The position numbers and the translations under genes were made by a program. From CAYMUL01 sp964393605 (GTDB lineage: Bacteria > Bacteroidota > Ignavibacteria > Ignavibacteriales > Ignavibacteriaceae): a stretch of DNA of 64,000 bases. Positions 17,356 to 26,511 of this stretch are shown piece by piece. The first letter of the stretch is position 1; every line of letters begins with the position of its first letter. The DNA is taken from NCBI GenBank assembly GCA_964393605.1, contig CAYMUL010000006.1, forward strand, positions 62,001 through 126,000, read 5' to 3'. The notes below the pieces were generated by a model. That model ran no database searches. It saw nothing but the letters and a program-made list of their open reading frames with translations, and was not told where the DNA came from.

Positions 17356-18724
17356 AACTATTCGTAATATTCACTTTGTTGGAGTCGGTGGAATTGGAAT
17401 GAGCGGCATCGCGGAAATTCTTTTGAGCCAGGGTTTTGAAATCAGCGGCTCTGATCTCAATCGTTCCGATGTAACAAAAAGACTTGAAGAAATTGGCGTG
17501 AAATTTTACGAAGGACATACTGCCGAAAACTTGAAGGATGCCGACGTGCTTGTATATTCTTCCGCAGTGAATTTGAACAACCCTGAAGTGCGTGCTGCAA
17601 TCGCAAGAAAAATTCCCGTCATCAAACGTGCCGAAATGCTTGCAGAATGTATGCGTATGAAATATGGAATTTCAATCGCCGGTACGCACGGTAAAACAAC
17701 AACCACTTCAATGGTGGGTTTAGTTTTAACAGAAGGAAACATTGATCCCACAATTATTGTCGGTGGAAAATTAAGCGGGCTCGGTGGAACGAATGCGCGG
17801 CTCGGAAAGAGTGAGTACATCGTTGTTGAAGCAGATGAATTTGATCGTACGTTTTTGAAGCTGACCCCGACGATAGCCGCATTAACAACACTCGAAAGCG
17901 AACATCTCGATACTTATAAAGATCTTGATGATATCAAATCGGCATTTATAGAATTTGCGAATAAAGTTCCATTTTATGGGTTTGTTGTTCTTTGTTTGGA
18001 CGAACCCGCGCTTCAAGATATTCTTCCAAAGATTAATAAAAAGATTTTCACTTACGGCATTTCTCCACAAGCCGATATTAAAGCGACTGATATTCAATTC
18101 TCAAAATTTAAAAGTAGTTACGATGCGATTTACTTCGGCGAAAATTTGGGAAGAATTGAACTGCGCGTTCCCGGGCTACATGTGATAAAAAATTCTCTCG
18201 TCGCTCTAACTATCGGAAAAGAATTGGGTGTGCCTTTCGAGACCATAAAAAAAGCACTCGCGGCGTTCTCCGGTGTGTACAGACGATTCGAAGTAAAGTA
18301 CGATAAAGAATTGATGGTTATTGACGATTATGCACATCACCCGACTGAAACAACTGCAACGCTTTCCGCTGTTCGCTCCGGATGGAAGCGAAGATTGATT
18401 GCAGTTTTTCAACCGCATCTTTACACACGCACAAAAGATTTTTATCAGGAATTCGGAAGATCGTTTTTGAATTCCGATGTTTTTATTTGCACTGATGTTT
18501 ATCCCGCCCGCGAAAATCCTATTGAAGGAATTACTGGCGAGCTAATTGCAGAAGCGGCAAAAATGATCGGACATAAAAATGTTCATTACATAAAAGATAA
18601 AAATGATATTCCAGCATTTTTAAAATCTATTAAAAAGGATGAAGACATAATTGTTACAATGGGTGCCGGCGATATTTGGAAGTTTGGAGAAAAGTTTGTC
18701 GATATGCTGAAAGGAAACAATTAA
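17348..18724 (+). CDS. murC: UDP-N-acetylmuramate--L-alanine ligase MurC
   Basis: The 458-residue protein starts at a GTG inside the end of murG. It has the Rossmann loop HFVGVGGIGMSGIAEIL, the ATP loop AGTHGKTTTTSMV (~107-119), EADEFDRTFLKL, and the MurC C-terminal DDYAHHPTETTATLSAV and FQPHLYTRT. It adds L-Ala to UDP-MurNAc, the first stem-peptide step. No murB and no ddl follow, unlike many Proteobacterial clusters; ftsQ begins 1 bp after the stop. Confidence 0.97.
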   Translation: MFKTIRNIHFVGVGGIGMSGIAEILLSQGFEISGSDLNRSDVTKRLEEIGVKFYEGHTAENLKDADVLVYSSAVNLNNPEVRAAIARKIPVIKRAEMLAECMRMKYGISIAGTHGKTTTTSMVGLVLTEGNIDPTIIVGGKLSGLGGTNARLGKSEYIVVEADEFDRTFLKLTPTIAALTTLESEHLDTYKDLDDIKSAFIEFANKVPFYGFVVLCLDEPALQDILPKINKKIFTYGISPQADIKATDIQFSKFKSSYDAIYFGENLGRIELRVPGLHVIKNSLVALTIGKELGVPFETIKKALAAFSGVYRRFEVKYDKELMVIDDYAHHPTETTATLSAVRSGWKRRLIAVFQPHLYTRTKDFYQEFGRSFLNSDVFICTDVYPARENPIEGITGELIAEAAKMIGHKNVHYIKDKNDIPAFLKSIKKDEDIIVTMGAGDIWKFGEKFVDMLKGNN

Positions 18725-18725
18725 C

Positions 18726-19475
18726 TTGAAGCAATATTTATTTGCAACGATCCTTTTAGTAATGCTTGTCAGCACGTTGATCTTTCTTTTCACACAATCG
18801 ATTGAAGAAAAATCAACCATCATCGTTCAAAGCGTTGATATTCAAGGCAATAAATTGCTCTCGAAAGCAGACTACTTAAAATTTGTATCGATGACTGAAT
18901 TTCCAGCAAAAGAAAAAATCGCAATCGCAGTTATTAAGGATAGATTCTCCAAACATCCTTATGTACAAAATGCAAGAATTGAAGTTCATTCCGATAAAAG
19001 TTTAACGGTTCATCTCGAAGAGAAAGAAATTGTTGCAAATATTTTAATCGAAGGAGAAATGTTTTTTTATACAATCAACCGTCAAGTAGTTCCGCACTTA
19101 AAAAATTCACGCATGATTGACTTTCCGTTAATAATGACCGATAGAGTTTCGAAGAAAAGCGTGAATAAAGTTTTGCGCAGCGAAAATTTGGAAAATTGTT
19201 TGCAAGTAATATTTGCTTCAAAAATTTATTCGCAAGAACTCTATCAAAAAATTTCACAGATATTTTCTTCAAACGAGGAATTAAAAATTGCTCTCTCCAA
19301 TTTGGATAGTGAAATCTTTTTCAACCCTAACTCGATTCCATCCAATATTATTGCTCTTTCAGAGGTGGTTGAAAAGTTAAACAACAATTCCGAATTGAAA
19401 CAAAGTTTTACAAAAATTGATTTTCGTTTCGAAGATCATATTTTCTTAATCAAAAAAGAATTGGTGGGCATTTAA
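18726..19475 (+). CDS. ftsQ: FtsQ/DivIB-type cell division protein
   Basis: The 249-residue protein starts at a TTG directly after the murC stop. It has a short cytoplasmic tail, one transmembrane helix (~5-24) and an extracytoplasmic POTRA domain starting VQSVDIQGNKLLSKADYL (~36-105), with HPYVQNARIEVHSDKSLTVHLEEKE typical of FtsQ. It recruits FtsL/FtsB and the septal synthase. The sequence is divergent, as usual for FtsQ, but position between murC and ftsA and the POTRA motif settle it. Its stop shares a base with the ftsA start. Confidence 0.92.
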   Translation: MKQYLFATILLVMLVSTLIFLFTQSIEEKSTIIVQSVDIQGNKLLSKADYLKFVSMTEFPAKEKIAIAVIKDRFSKHPYVQNARIEVHSDKSLTVHLEEKEIVANILIEGEMFFYTINRQVVPHLKNSRMIDFPLIMTDRVSKKSVNKVLRSENLENCLQVIFASKIYSQELYQKISQIFSSNEELKIALSNLDSEIFFNPNSIPSNIIALSEVVEKLNNNSELKQSFTKIDFRFEDHIFLIKKELVGI

Positions 19476-20725
19476 TGGCAGTCAAAAAAAATATTGTTGC
19501 CGGACTTGATTTAGGAACCACCAAAGTTTGCGCTGCCATTGCTGAAAAAGATGAAACGGGAAAACTTCACATCCTCGGATTCGGAACTGCAGTATCGGAA
19601 GGTTTGCACAAAGGTTTAGTTGCAAACATTTCTAAAACTTCCGATGCTATTCGCGAGGCGATGAACATTGCAACAAATATTGCCGGATTAAAAGTAAGCA
19701 CGTTGAACGTTGGTGTCGCCGGCGAACATATCAGAAGTATGCGCCACAGAAATTATGTTATGATCACAAATGATGAGCGCGAAATAACTCAAGCAGATCT
19801 CGATAGGTTGGAACAAGATGTTCGAACAGTAAGAATTCCTTCCGACATGCAAATTCTTCACATCATTCCGGAAGAATATTTTGTAGATCAAAGTGCGAAT
19901 ATTGATAACCCTTTGGGAATGAGCGGCGGCAGATTGGAAGCCACAAATCATATCGTGCTTGCAAGTTTTCCGGCAATTCAAAATATAAAAAAATCTGTTG
20001 AACGGGCTGGCTATCAAGTTGGTGAATACATACTTCAACCGCTTGCATCAAGCCTTGCAGTGCTGGATGAAAATGAAAAAGATTTAGGTGTGTTGATGCT
20101 CGATATTGGCGGAGGAACGACAGACATTGCATTGATTCATCAAAATGCAATTAAACATTCGAAGGTTTTTGGAATTGCCGGCAATCATGTAACAAATGAT
20201 GTGCGTGAAGCTCTCGGTGTGATTACAAGCGAAGCAGAGTTACTTAAGAAAACTTATGGATATGCAACTCCTTCTGTCATGATTAAGGATGACGACATTT
20301 TAATTAAAGGTGTAGGTGCGAGAGGAAATAGTAAAATACCGATTTCACTTCTCACACAAATTGTCGGAATGAGAATGAAAGAACTCTTCGAAATAATTGA
20401 TCAGGATATTCGAAGCAGTGGATTGAAAGGAAAAATTAAAAGCGGAATTGTTCTAACCGGCGGCGGTTCTTTATTGAACGGAACTGCTGAACTCGCACGC
20501 GAAGTATTCAGCATTCCGGCAAGAATCGGAGTGCCGCTCGACTCAGTCGCAATGGGTTTGAACAATATTGAAAAACCTGAATATGCAACCGTAATCGGAT
20601 TGTTACGCGGAATTCCCGGAAGCAAATCCTCCGAGCATATTCAAAGCGTAAAAAAGAAAAAAAATAAAACAAATGGACTAAACCAAGTCTGGAAAAATTT
20701 CAGAAAATTTTTTGACGAACTTTAA
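19475..20725 (+). CDS. ftsA: Cell division ATPase FtsA
   Basis: The 416-residue actin-like protein starts VAGLDLGTTKVCAAIAE (phosphate-1 motif). It has the 1C subdomain insertion (~80-165), the phosphate-2 motif GVLMLDIGGGTTDIALI (~208-224) and the adenosine motif SGIVLTGGGSLLNG. The C-terminal tail is basic and amphipathic (QVWKNFRKFF), suited to membrane tethering. It anchors FtsZ filaments to the membrane. It is 21 bp ahead of ftsZ, which has its own AAAGGAAA ribosome site. Confidence 0.97.
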   Translation: MAVKKNIVAGLDLGTTKVCAAIAEKDETGKLHILGFGTAVSEGLHKGLVANISKTSDAIREAMNIATNIAGLKVSTLNVGVAGEHIRSMRHRNYVMITNDEREITQADLDRLEQDVRTVRIPSDMQILHIIPEEYFVDQSANIDNPLGMSGGRLEATNHIVLASFPAIQNIKKSVERAGYQVGEYILQPLASSLAVLDENEKDLGVLMLDIGGGTTDIALIHQNAIKHSKVFGIAGNHVTNDVREALGVITSEAELLKKTYGYATPSVMIKDDDILIKGVGARGNSKIPISLLTQIVGMRMKELFEIIDQDIRSSGLKGKIKSGIVLTGGGSLLNGTAELAREVFSIPARIGVPLDSVAMGLNNIEKPEYATVIGLLRGIPGSKSSEHIQSVKKKKNKTNGLNQVWKNFRKFFDEL

Positions 20726-20746
20726 CAAAAACAAAGGAAAAATATC

Positions 20747-22027
20747 ATGCCTGCTTTCATTACCCTTGACCGTGAAAAACCGATGAGCGCAATCTTAAGA
20801 GTTTGCGGAGTCGGCGGAGGCGGTTGCAACGCCGTTGAATCTATGATTAAAAAAGGTTTGAACGGAGTAGAATACATCGTTGTAAATACCGATGCACAAG
20901 TGCTAGATTCGAATCCCGCACAACATAAAATCCAAATTGGAACAAGAATAACCAAAGGGCTTGGCGCCGGTGCTGACCCCAACGTCGGGAAAAAAGCAAC
21001 GGAAGAAGACAAAGAAAAAATTGCCGAAGTTTTAACTGGAAGCGACATGGTTTTCATCACGGCAGGAATGGGTGGTGGCACCGGAACCGGTGGCGCACCT
21101 GTTGTTGCTGAAGTTGCGAAGAGTCTTGGCTCCCTTGTTGTAGCAATTGTTACTAAACCATTCAAGTGGGAGGGCAAACAACGAATGATGAATGCCGAAC
21201 GAGGTATTCAAGAATTGAAAAAATATGTGGATAGTTTAATTGTCATTCCGAATGAAAGATTGTTAAACATTCTCGACAAAAACATAAATGCATTCGCAGC
21301 ATTTGATAAACCGAATGAAGTGCTTTACGAAGCTACAAGAGGAATTGCGGATATTATTACTGTTCGCGGATTGATAAATGTTGACTTCGCCGATGTCCGA
21401 TCAGTTATGGATAGTAGCGGTGTTGCAATTATGGGTTGCGGAATTGCAAGCGGTGAAAATCGGGCAATTGAAGCGGCTCAAAAAGCAATCTCTTCTCCGT
21501 TACTTGAAGGCATGAATATCAAAGGTGCTAAGAGTTTGCTTCTGAATGTTACCGGTTCTTCAAATCTTTCCATGAATGAAGTTCACGAAGGGAGTAACAT
21601 CATCTTCCAAGCCGCAGGCGAAGAAACAAATGTTATTTTCGGATGCGTTCTTAAAGAAGAGATGCTTGATCACGTTTCGTTCACGGTTATCGCAACCGGA
21701 TTTGATGCAGGAGAAAAAATGTTCGAACCTTCTGTTAATGAAAAAAAAGAAGATAATTTCATCAATGTCCTCAGGGATCGTATGAAACTTCCTACGGTGA
21801 AAAATCTCGAATCGGAAGATTTAGACAGACCGACATTCATTCGAAGCGCTGAAAAATTGATGGAAGATTCGGATGAACCGAATCCACAGCCCGAACACTT
21901 CTTTGAAAATCTTCGCAAGCCTGTCTACGAAAAACAGATTAAAGAAGAAGCCAAAGGATTCTTCGAATCTCTTAATGACGATGATGAAGAAGCAAGTTCA
22001 GAATTTTTAAGAAAAATAATGGACTGA
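20747..22027 (+). CDS. ftsZ: Cell division GTPase FtsZ
   Basis: This 426-residue tubulin homologue has the G-box GMGGGTGTGGAPVVAE, an N-terminal VCGVGGGGCNAVESM, the NTDAQ motif and the T7-loop region NVDFADVRSVM with the catalytic Asp. After the globular domain (~320) comes a charged linker and a C-terminal peptide (SSEFLRKIMD), a variant of the FtsA-binding tail. It forms the Z ring. It is the last gene of the dcw cluster and ends 2 bp from a converging small zinc-finger gene; no terminator hairpin is obvious. Confidence 0.98.
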   Translation: MPAFITLDREKPMSAILRVCGVGGGGCNAVESMIKKGLNGVEYIVVNTDAQVLDSNPAQHKIQIGTRITKGLGAGADPNVGKKATEEDKEKIAEVLTGSDMVFITAGMGGGTGTGGAPVVAEVAKSLGSLVVAIVTKPFKWEGKQRMMNAERGIQELKKYVDSLIVIPNERLLNILDKNINAFAAFDKPNEVLYEATRGIADIITVRGLINVDFADVRSVMDSSGVAIMGCGIASGENRAIEAAQKAISSPLLEGMNIKGAKSLLLNVTGSSNLSMNEVHEGSNIIFQAAGEETNVIFGCVLKEEMLDHVSFTVIATGFDAGEKMFEPSVNEKKEDNFINVLRDRMKLPTVKNLESEDLDRPTFIRSAEKLMEDSDEPNPQPEHFFENLRKPVYEKQIKEEAKGFFESLNDDDEEASSEFLRKIMD

Positions 22028-22029
22028 CT

Positions 22030-22224
22030 TTATTCGTCAATAAATCTCGTTTCTGCTGCGGCCATCTCGTCTTCGTCAATTTTTAAAATTACGCGATTTG
22101 GTCTGCAGCAGATACGGCATTCTTCAATAAAATCTTGTTCTCCCTCGACTGTCAAATCAACCCAAACTGTATTGTGTGTTCCGCAATATTGGCACACCCA
22201 AACAACATCATCTTCGGCTAACAT
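22030..22224 (-). CDS. CPXCG-motif cysteine-rich small protein
   Basis: A 64-residue acidic protein with two Cys pairs (VCQYCGTHN at ~10-15 and CRICCRPN at ~36-40) separated by a strand-like VDLTVEGEQDFIEE segment. This is the layout of the CPXCG family of small zinc-binding proteins found across bacteria. A metal-binding or adaptor role is likely but unproven. The gene converges on ftsZ with a 2-bp gap. Confidence 0.75.
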   Translation of the reverse strand: MLAEDDVVWVCQYCGTHNTVWVDLTVEGEQDFIEECRICCRPNRVILKIDEDEMAAAETRFIDE

Positions 22225-22480
22225 AATTTCCTCATTTCTTTATAGAAATATTTTTATTGAATTCATTTAATAGTTAATCATTTTCTTCCTTACAAAAAAT
22301 TAACTTGTTTATGTGGTGAGAATTCAAAATATTTTTTCTAAGTTTGCTGCGATGCAAATTACTTTTTTGCAAAAACTTTTTTCTCGCCAATAATTCTCTT
22401 TCATTTTTTCTCACTTAAAGTTAAGTCCACCCAAAAAGAAAAATTATTTTTCAAATTCCATTGTTTGAAAATTTTCTTTC

Positions 22481-22509
22481 TTGACTTTTAATTCTGAAAA
22501 TTCTAACAT
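22481..22509 (+). promoter_or_regulatory. Strong sigma70-type promoter ahead of the DnaE half-gene
   Basis: TTGACT (22481-22486), a 17-bp spacer, then TAACAT (22504-22509). Transcription would start near 22516, inside the palindrome at 22509-22528 and only about 3 nt before the apparent ATG at 22519, leaving almost no leader. Confidence 0.6.
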
Positions 22510-22528
22510 AGTGTTCAAATGAACACTA
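22509..22528. promoter_or_regulatory. 20-bp palindromic operator (SOS/LexA-box-like)
   Basis: TAGTGTTCAAATGAACACTA has perfect 9-bp arms (TAGTGTTCA and TGAACACTA) around AA. It abuts the -10 element and covers the predicted transcription start, an ideal repressor position. It contains GTTC-N4-GAAC half-sites, reminiscent of but not equal to known LexA boxes. Because the gene is a DnaE-type error-prone polymerase relative, a LexA-like regulator is the natural guess. Confidence 0.6.
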
Positions 22529-24225
22529 TTTTGTTAAACCCGAATTTATCACCCGAAGAAGAAAATTTTGATTTGGCTTCTTATCGCTTTCAAGGCAAGA
22601 GAAGAGACGAAACGAGAATAGCTTCTTTATTTCCAGCATTGCCGCGAAATACGAGAAATGTTCCGTTCGATATTTTTGATTACAAAATGCTCTTCGGAGA
22701 TAAAGCGACAAACGACTTGATTCGCGCGGGAAACACGATTGGCTGTTTCTATATCGAATCACCCGGAATGCGTTCTTTGTTGAAAAGATTATCCGTACGA
22801 AATTTTGAAATGCTCACTGCGGCAAGTTCGGTTATACGCCCCGGCGTTGCCGAAAGCGGAATGATGCAGGAGTTTATCGCGCGGCATAAAAATCCGAAAC
22901 TGCGCAAATATCTTGTGCCTGAACTTGAAAAATATCTTGGGGAAACTTACGGAGTGATGATCTATCAGGAAGATGTTATAAAAGTTGCGCATCATGTCGC
23001 GGGGCTTTCTTTGGAAGAAGCGGATTTACTTCGCAGGGCAATGAGCGGAAAGCTACGTTCACACACGGCGATGCAAAGAGTAAAAGAAAAATTTTTCGAA
23101 TCGGCTGCGCAAAAAGGATTCACGGCAAAAATTGTAACCGAGTTATGGCGGCAAATAGAATCGTTTGCCGGTTATGCATTCTGCAAAGCGCATAGTGCTT
23201 CGTTCGCGTTACTTTCATATCAAGTTGCGTTTCTCAAAACTCATTACCCCGCGGAGTTTATGGCTTCGGTATTGAGCAACAGAGGCGGATATTATTCTGC
23301 CGCAGTTTATGTGCAGGAATGTAAGCGGCTCGGTCTGAAAGTTTTGCTCCCTTCCGTCAACGAAAGTATGTACGAATACGCAGGAGATAAAGACGAAGTA
23401 AGGATCGGTTTGATGGCGATAAAAAATTTTTCGCAAAACTCCGCCGATACAATAGTTTCCGAACGAAATAAAAACGGAAAGTTTTTTTCGCTGCCGGATT
23501 TTTTAGTGAGAACGGGAATCAGGTATGAAGAAGCAGCGATGCTAATTAAGTGCGGCGCAATGGATTGCTTCGGGCTTACGCGCCCAACATTGATGCGGCT
23601 TCTCGATGTTTATATTCATCACCTGAAAATTTTTGATAATAGAATTCCGAACCTTTTTGATTACGAATCTTTTCAACTTGAACAAAAAGTTATTACGAAT
23701 ATCGATTATACAATCGAAGAAAAATGCAGAATTGAATTTGAAACATTCGACTTTATGATTTCAAAACATCCGCTTGAATTTTTCAATATCAATTATGACG
23801 GAAAGAAAATTATCACAGCGGCGCAGATGAATTCATTCGATAAAAAATTTGTAAAGATGGTCGGATGGTACATGACTTCGAAGCGGATACGCACGCGCAA
23901 AGGAGATATTATGAAATTTCTTTCGCTCGAAGATTTGAGCGGCACTTTTGAAGCAGTAATCTTTCCGAAAGTTTATTCCATTGTTGCCGAAAAAACTTTA
24001 ACGATGGGTCCATATTTTTTAGAAGGGTTTGTCGATGCAGAAGGGGGGAATAATCTTGTCGTAAAGAAATTAGAAATTCTTTCCGCGCTCGAATTGAAAA
24101 ACAGTTTGCAGAAAGACAGCGTCGATCATAATTATTACGGCGATAAAGAAAAAATTGATCTTGAAGAATTTGCGATTGTTGAATCGTTGAACCAAGAACT
24201 GCTTCGCAAAGCTTATGCAGGATAA
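22519..24225 (+). CDS. DNA polymerase III alpha/DnaE-family half-gene lacking PHP and catalytic palm domains
   Basis: From about residue 48 (VPFDIFDYKMLF) the 568-residue product aligns with the C-terminal half of DnaE-type polymerases: GCFYIESPGMRSLLKRL, VIRPGVAESGMMQEFIARH, TYGVMIYQEDVIKVAHH, LRRAMSGKLRS, FAGYAFCKAHSASFALLSYQ. A C-terminal OB fold follows (KMVGWYMTSKRIRTRKGDI...). Full family members are about 1000 residues or more. The PHP domain, the PDIDxDF motif and the third catalytic Asp are all upstream of the point where homology begins, and nothing like them precedes this ORF. The first ~45 residues are unrelated and the ATG sits inside an operator. A deletion remnant of an inducible polymerase cassette is most likely; a polymerase-dead accessory protein is possible. 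Confidence 0.8.
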   Translation: MNTILLNPNLSPEEENFDLASYRFQGKRRDETRIASLFPALPRNTRNVPFDIFDYKMLFGDKATNDLIRAGNTIGCFYIESPGMRSLLKRLSVRNFEMLTAASSVIRPGVAESGMMQEFIARHKNPKLRKYLVPELEKYLGETYGVMIYQEDVIKVAHHVAGLSLEEADLLRRAMSGKLRSHTAMQRVKEKFFESAAQKGFTAKIVTELWRQIESFAGYAFCKAHSASFALLSYQVAFLKTHYPAEFMASVLSNRGGYYSAAVYVQECKRLGLKVLLPSVNESMYEYAGDKDEVRIGLMAIKNFSQNSADTIVSERNKNGKFFSLPDFLVRTGIRYEEAAMLIKCGAMDCFGLTRPTLMRLLDVYIHHLKIFDNRIPNLFDYESFQLEQKVITNIDYTIEEKCRIEFETFDFMISKHPLEFFNINYDGKKIITAAQMNSFDKKFVKMVGWYMTSKRIRTRKGDIMKFLSLEDLSGTFEAVIFPKVYSIVAEKTLTMGPYFLEGFVDAEGGNNLVVKKLEILSALELKNSLQKDSVDHNYYGDKEKIDLEEFAIVESLNQELLRKAYAG

Positions 24226-24246
24226 ATATTTTTTTCCGAAAGGAAA

Positions 24247-24744
24247 TTATTTGTAATTCACAAATTGGGTAGGGAAATCGAAATCGGTATCGCGGACAAG
24301 TTTTTGCACAGCTTGAAGGTCGTCTATCTTTGCACCCTGTACTCGCACCTGTTCATCCTGAATTTGTGCATTAACTTTTAACTTTGAATCTTTAATCAGT
24401 GAAGTAATCTTCTTTGCATTTTCTTTTGAAATACCGACTTGCAAAGAAATTTTTTGTTTGATCCTACCGCCGCCGGCAGTTTCCGGTTCATCATATTTCA
24501 ATGCTTTAATAGAAATGCCGCGTTTAATAAATTTAGTTTGAAGAATATCGATTGTAGCTTTAAGTGAGTAATCATCTTTCGAATTAATATTCAGCAGTTT
24601 GTCTTTTTTGTTTAACTCGATTTGCGTGTTGGAATCTTTCAAATCATAGCGTTGATGAATTTCTTTTATTGCTTGATTGACGGCATTGTCAACTTCCTGA
24701 AGATCAACTTCGGAGACAATATCGAACGAATGATTTTGAGCCAT
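24247..24744 (-). CDS. yajQ: YajQ-family nucleotide-binding protein
   Basis: The 165-residue protein starts SFDIVSEVDLQEVDNAVNQA and continues IHQRYDLKDSNTQIELNKKD. It ends with the repeated ferredoxin-like fold and the VQGAKIDDLQAVQKLVRDTDFDFPTQFVNYK tail, characteristic of YajQ (UPF0234). Family members bind nucleotides, and Xanthomonas YajQ-like proteins bind cyclic di-GMP and modulate a LysR regulator; the role here is not known. AAGGAAA precedes the start on the minus strand. It converges on the DnaE half-gene. Confidence 0.94.
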   Translation of the reverse strand: MAQNHSFDIVSEVDLQEVDNAVNQAIKEIHQRYDLKDSNTQIELNKKDKLLNINSKDDYSLKATIDILQTKFIKRGISIKALKYDEPETAGGGRIKQKISLQVGISKENAKKITSLIKDSKLKVNAQIQDEQVRVQGAKIDDLQAVQKLVRDTDFDFPTQFVNYK

Positions 24745-24860
24745 TAAATTTTCCTTTTAATTTTTTTTATTGAAAAAAATAGAACACAAATAACAAAATG
24801 TTGATTGACTTATAAATAGACGAACAAAACAATATTATCAGTGTTCTATTTGTGCAGTTG

Positions 24861-24935
24861 TCGGGGCGAGTGGATTTGAACCACCGGCCTCCTGGTCCCG
24901 AACCAGGCGCTCTAACCGGGCTGAGCCACGCCCCG
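24861..24935 (-). tRNA. tRNA-Pro (anticodon CGG)
   Basis: The reverse complement folds into a 75-nt cloverleaf. Acceptor CGGGGCG pairs with CGCCCCG plus discriminator A. The D arm is GCTCAGC...GAGC, the anticodon stem CCTGG/CCAGG closes TTCGGGA (anticodon CGG, Pro), and the T arm is GGTGG-TTCAAAT-CCACT with one mismatch-tolerant pair. CCA is not encoded. Confidence 0.95.
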
Positions 24936-25327
24936 CTTTGTTTTATTTTTTTGTCGCACAAAAATAGGAATTCCTGCAAAATTTTTTTAGAATTTTTTGA
25001 TGAGTCTACGCACGCATTTTTTTCGAGTACGTTTTTAACTTGATGAAAAATCATAAAAATTGCTACAAACAGAAATTATTATGTATGTATTTTTGTGAGT
25101 GAAAAAAAATCGTTTTGATTAAACAGAAAGACGAGATGAATTGTCAGGTAACATGACATTTAACTAGTTCTGAGTTCAAATGAAAATTTTTACAAATTTT
25201 AATAAAACTATTGGAAAAATCATTTATTTATAATAATTTACATACAAGTAATTGAAGAAGATTCTGAACTGAAAAATTTTTAATTGAATAAAATGAAAAA
25301 TCATATTAACAAAATCAGAGGTATTAT
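24936..25327. other. 392-bp intergenic region upstream of the OmpA gene
   Basis: Very AT-rich. It holds the upstream flank of tRNA-Pro (minus strand) and the leader of the OmpA-family gene, whose ribosome site is CAGAGG about 8 nt before the ATG. At 25172-25181 there is a partial copy of the 22509 palindrome core (GTTCAAATGA), probably chance. No convincing ORF or hairpin is seen. Confidence 0.4.
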
Positions 25328-26452
25328 ATGAAAAAGTTAGTTTCGCTAACTTTATTATTCGTTGCTTTAACGATAACAGAAACTAATTCTCAACCTTTTA
25401 AGGACAGCTGGGGATTAGGTTTTGGACTCACAAGTCCAAGATTAATGGGAGATATTCCCGCAGAAGCACTTGATTTCGGCGGACACTTAAATGTAACACG
25501 TGAATTCAATGAATTCGATTTCATGAGATTCCGTTTAAATTATTTAATGTTCACAGGTAATGCAGATTTCAGCAATAATGCAATTGTATTCGGGTTTGAT
25601 TATGCTCGTAAACTCGTGTACTGTGGAGATTTCCATCTCTATATGGGAATCGGTGGTTCGATACTTTATTTTACGCCGGATAAAGGTGTAACTGTAAAAA
25701 ATGAAGCTCGATTCGGCGAAGTTGCCGCCCACGTCATTGCCGGCGGTTATTACAATATCGATGAAGAATGGTCATTCAAATCCGAATTAATGCAAACAAC
25801 AGTCTCAACCGATCGCTTTGATGGAACACAAGCTCCGGGCGGCGGCGGAATGTTCGGCGGTTCAATCGATTCATATATTTCGTTAGATTTTGGTTTAGTC
25901 TATTTCTTCGACCGTGGTGAAAAATCAGACATCGTTTGTGATATGTATGAAGGTGTTAAGACTATTAAAACTGAAACTGAAGCAAAAATCGATTATGACA
26001 AAATTGAATCTATCATCCAAAAATATGCTTCCAAACCCGCAGTTGTTGATTACGATAAAATCGAATCAATCGTTAAGAAAAATGCAGGAGAAGTTACCGT
26101 TAAAAAATCAACTGATAATTGGGTTCTTGTCGGTATCAACTTCGATTTCAACAGCTCAAACTTGAGACCGGAATCTTATTCAATTCTCTCAAATGCCGCT
26201 CAAGTTCTATTAATGAATCCTGAACTTCGCGTAGAAATTCAAGGACACACTGACAATATCGGCTCGGCTGATGCAAACAAGAAACTCTCACAACAAAGAG
26301 CTGAGATGGTTAAGAAATTCTTAGTCTCGAAGGGAGTTGCCGCATCAAGATTATCAACTGTTGGTTATGGTTCTGCAAATCCAATTGCTGATAACAAAAC
26401 TGCCGACGGTAGAATGTTCAACAGAAGAATTGAATTCAGAATAATTAAATAA
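25328..26452 (+). CDS. OmpA-family outer-membrane protein
   Basis: The 374-residue protein has a signal peptide (~1-21, ending TNSQ) and an N-terminal eight-strand-barrel-like region (~25-195). A linker contains two near-identical YDKIESI units, and a C-terminal OmpA peptidoglycan-binding domain runs from ~255 to the end (INFDFNSSNLRPES...IQGHTDNIGSADANKKLSQQRA...FNRRIEFRII). The Asp and Arg that bind meso-DAP (HTDN and NRRIEF) are conserved, consistent with the DAP-type MurE call. It ties the outer membrane to the wall. A strong terminator follows. Confidence 0.93.
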   Translation: MKKLVSLTLLFVALTITETNSQPFKDSWGLGFGLTSPRLMGDIPAEALDFGGHLNVTREFNEFDFMRFRLNYLMFTGNADFSNNAIVFGFDYARKLVYCGDFHLYMGIGGSILYFTPDKGVTVKNEARFGEVAAHVIAGGYYNIDEEWSFKSELMQTTVSTDRFDGTQAPGGGGMFGGSIDSYISLDFGLVYFFDRGEKSDIVCDMYEGVKTIKTETEAKIDYDKIESIIQKYASKPAVVDYDKIESIVKKNAGEVTVKKSTDNWVLVGINFDFNSSNLRPESYSILSNAAQVLLMNPELRVEIQGHTDNIGSADANKKLSQQRAEMVKKFLVSKGVAASRLSTVGYGSANPIADNKTADGRMFNRRIEFRIIK

Positions 26453-26482
26453 AAATTTAGTAATACCCTTTGTTAAGTAGAG

Positions 26483-26511
26483 ATGGGTCGCAATTGCGAC
26501 CCATTTTTTTT
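26483..26511 (+). terminator. Rho-independent terminator after the OmpA gene
   Basis: A perfect 22-bp palindrome (ATGGGTCGCAATTGCGACCCAT, arms of 11 bp, at 26483-26504) is followed by eight T residues. The T-run lies on the plus strand, so it serves the OmpA transcript. The converging gene's stop codon starts at the end of the T-run. Confidence 0.85.

Noticed and set aside
24767..25054. 95-codon minus-strand ORF and 63-codon plus-strand ORF across tRNA-Pro
   Set aside because: Both read through the tRNA gene and have no recognisable domain.
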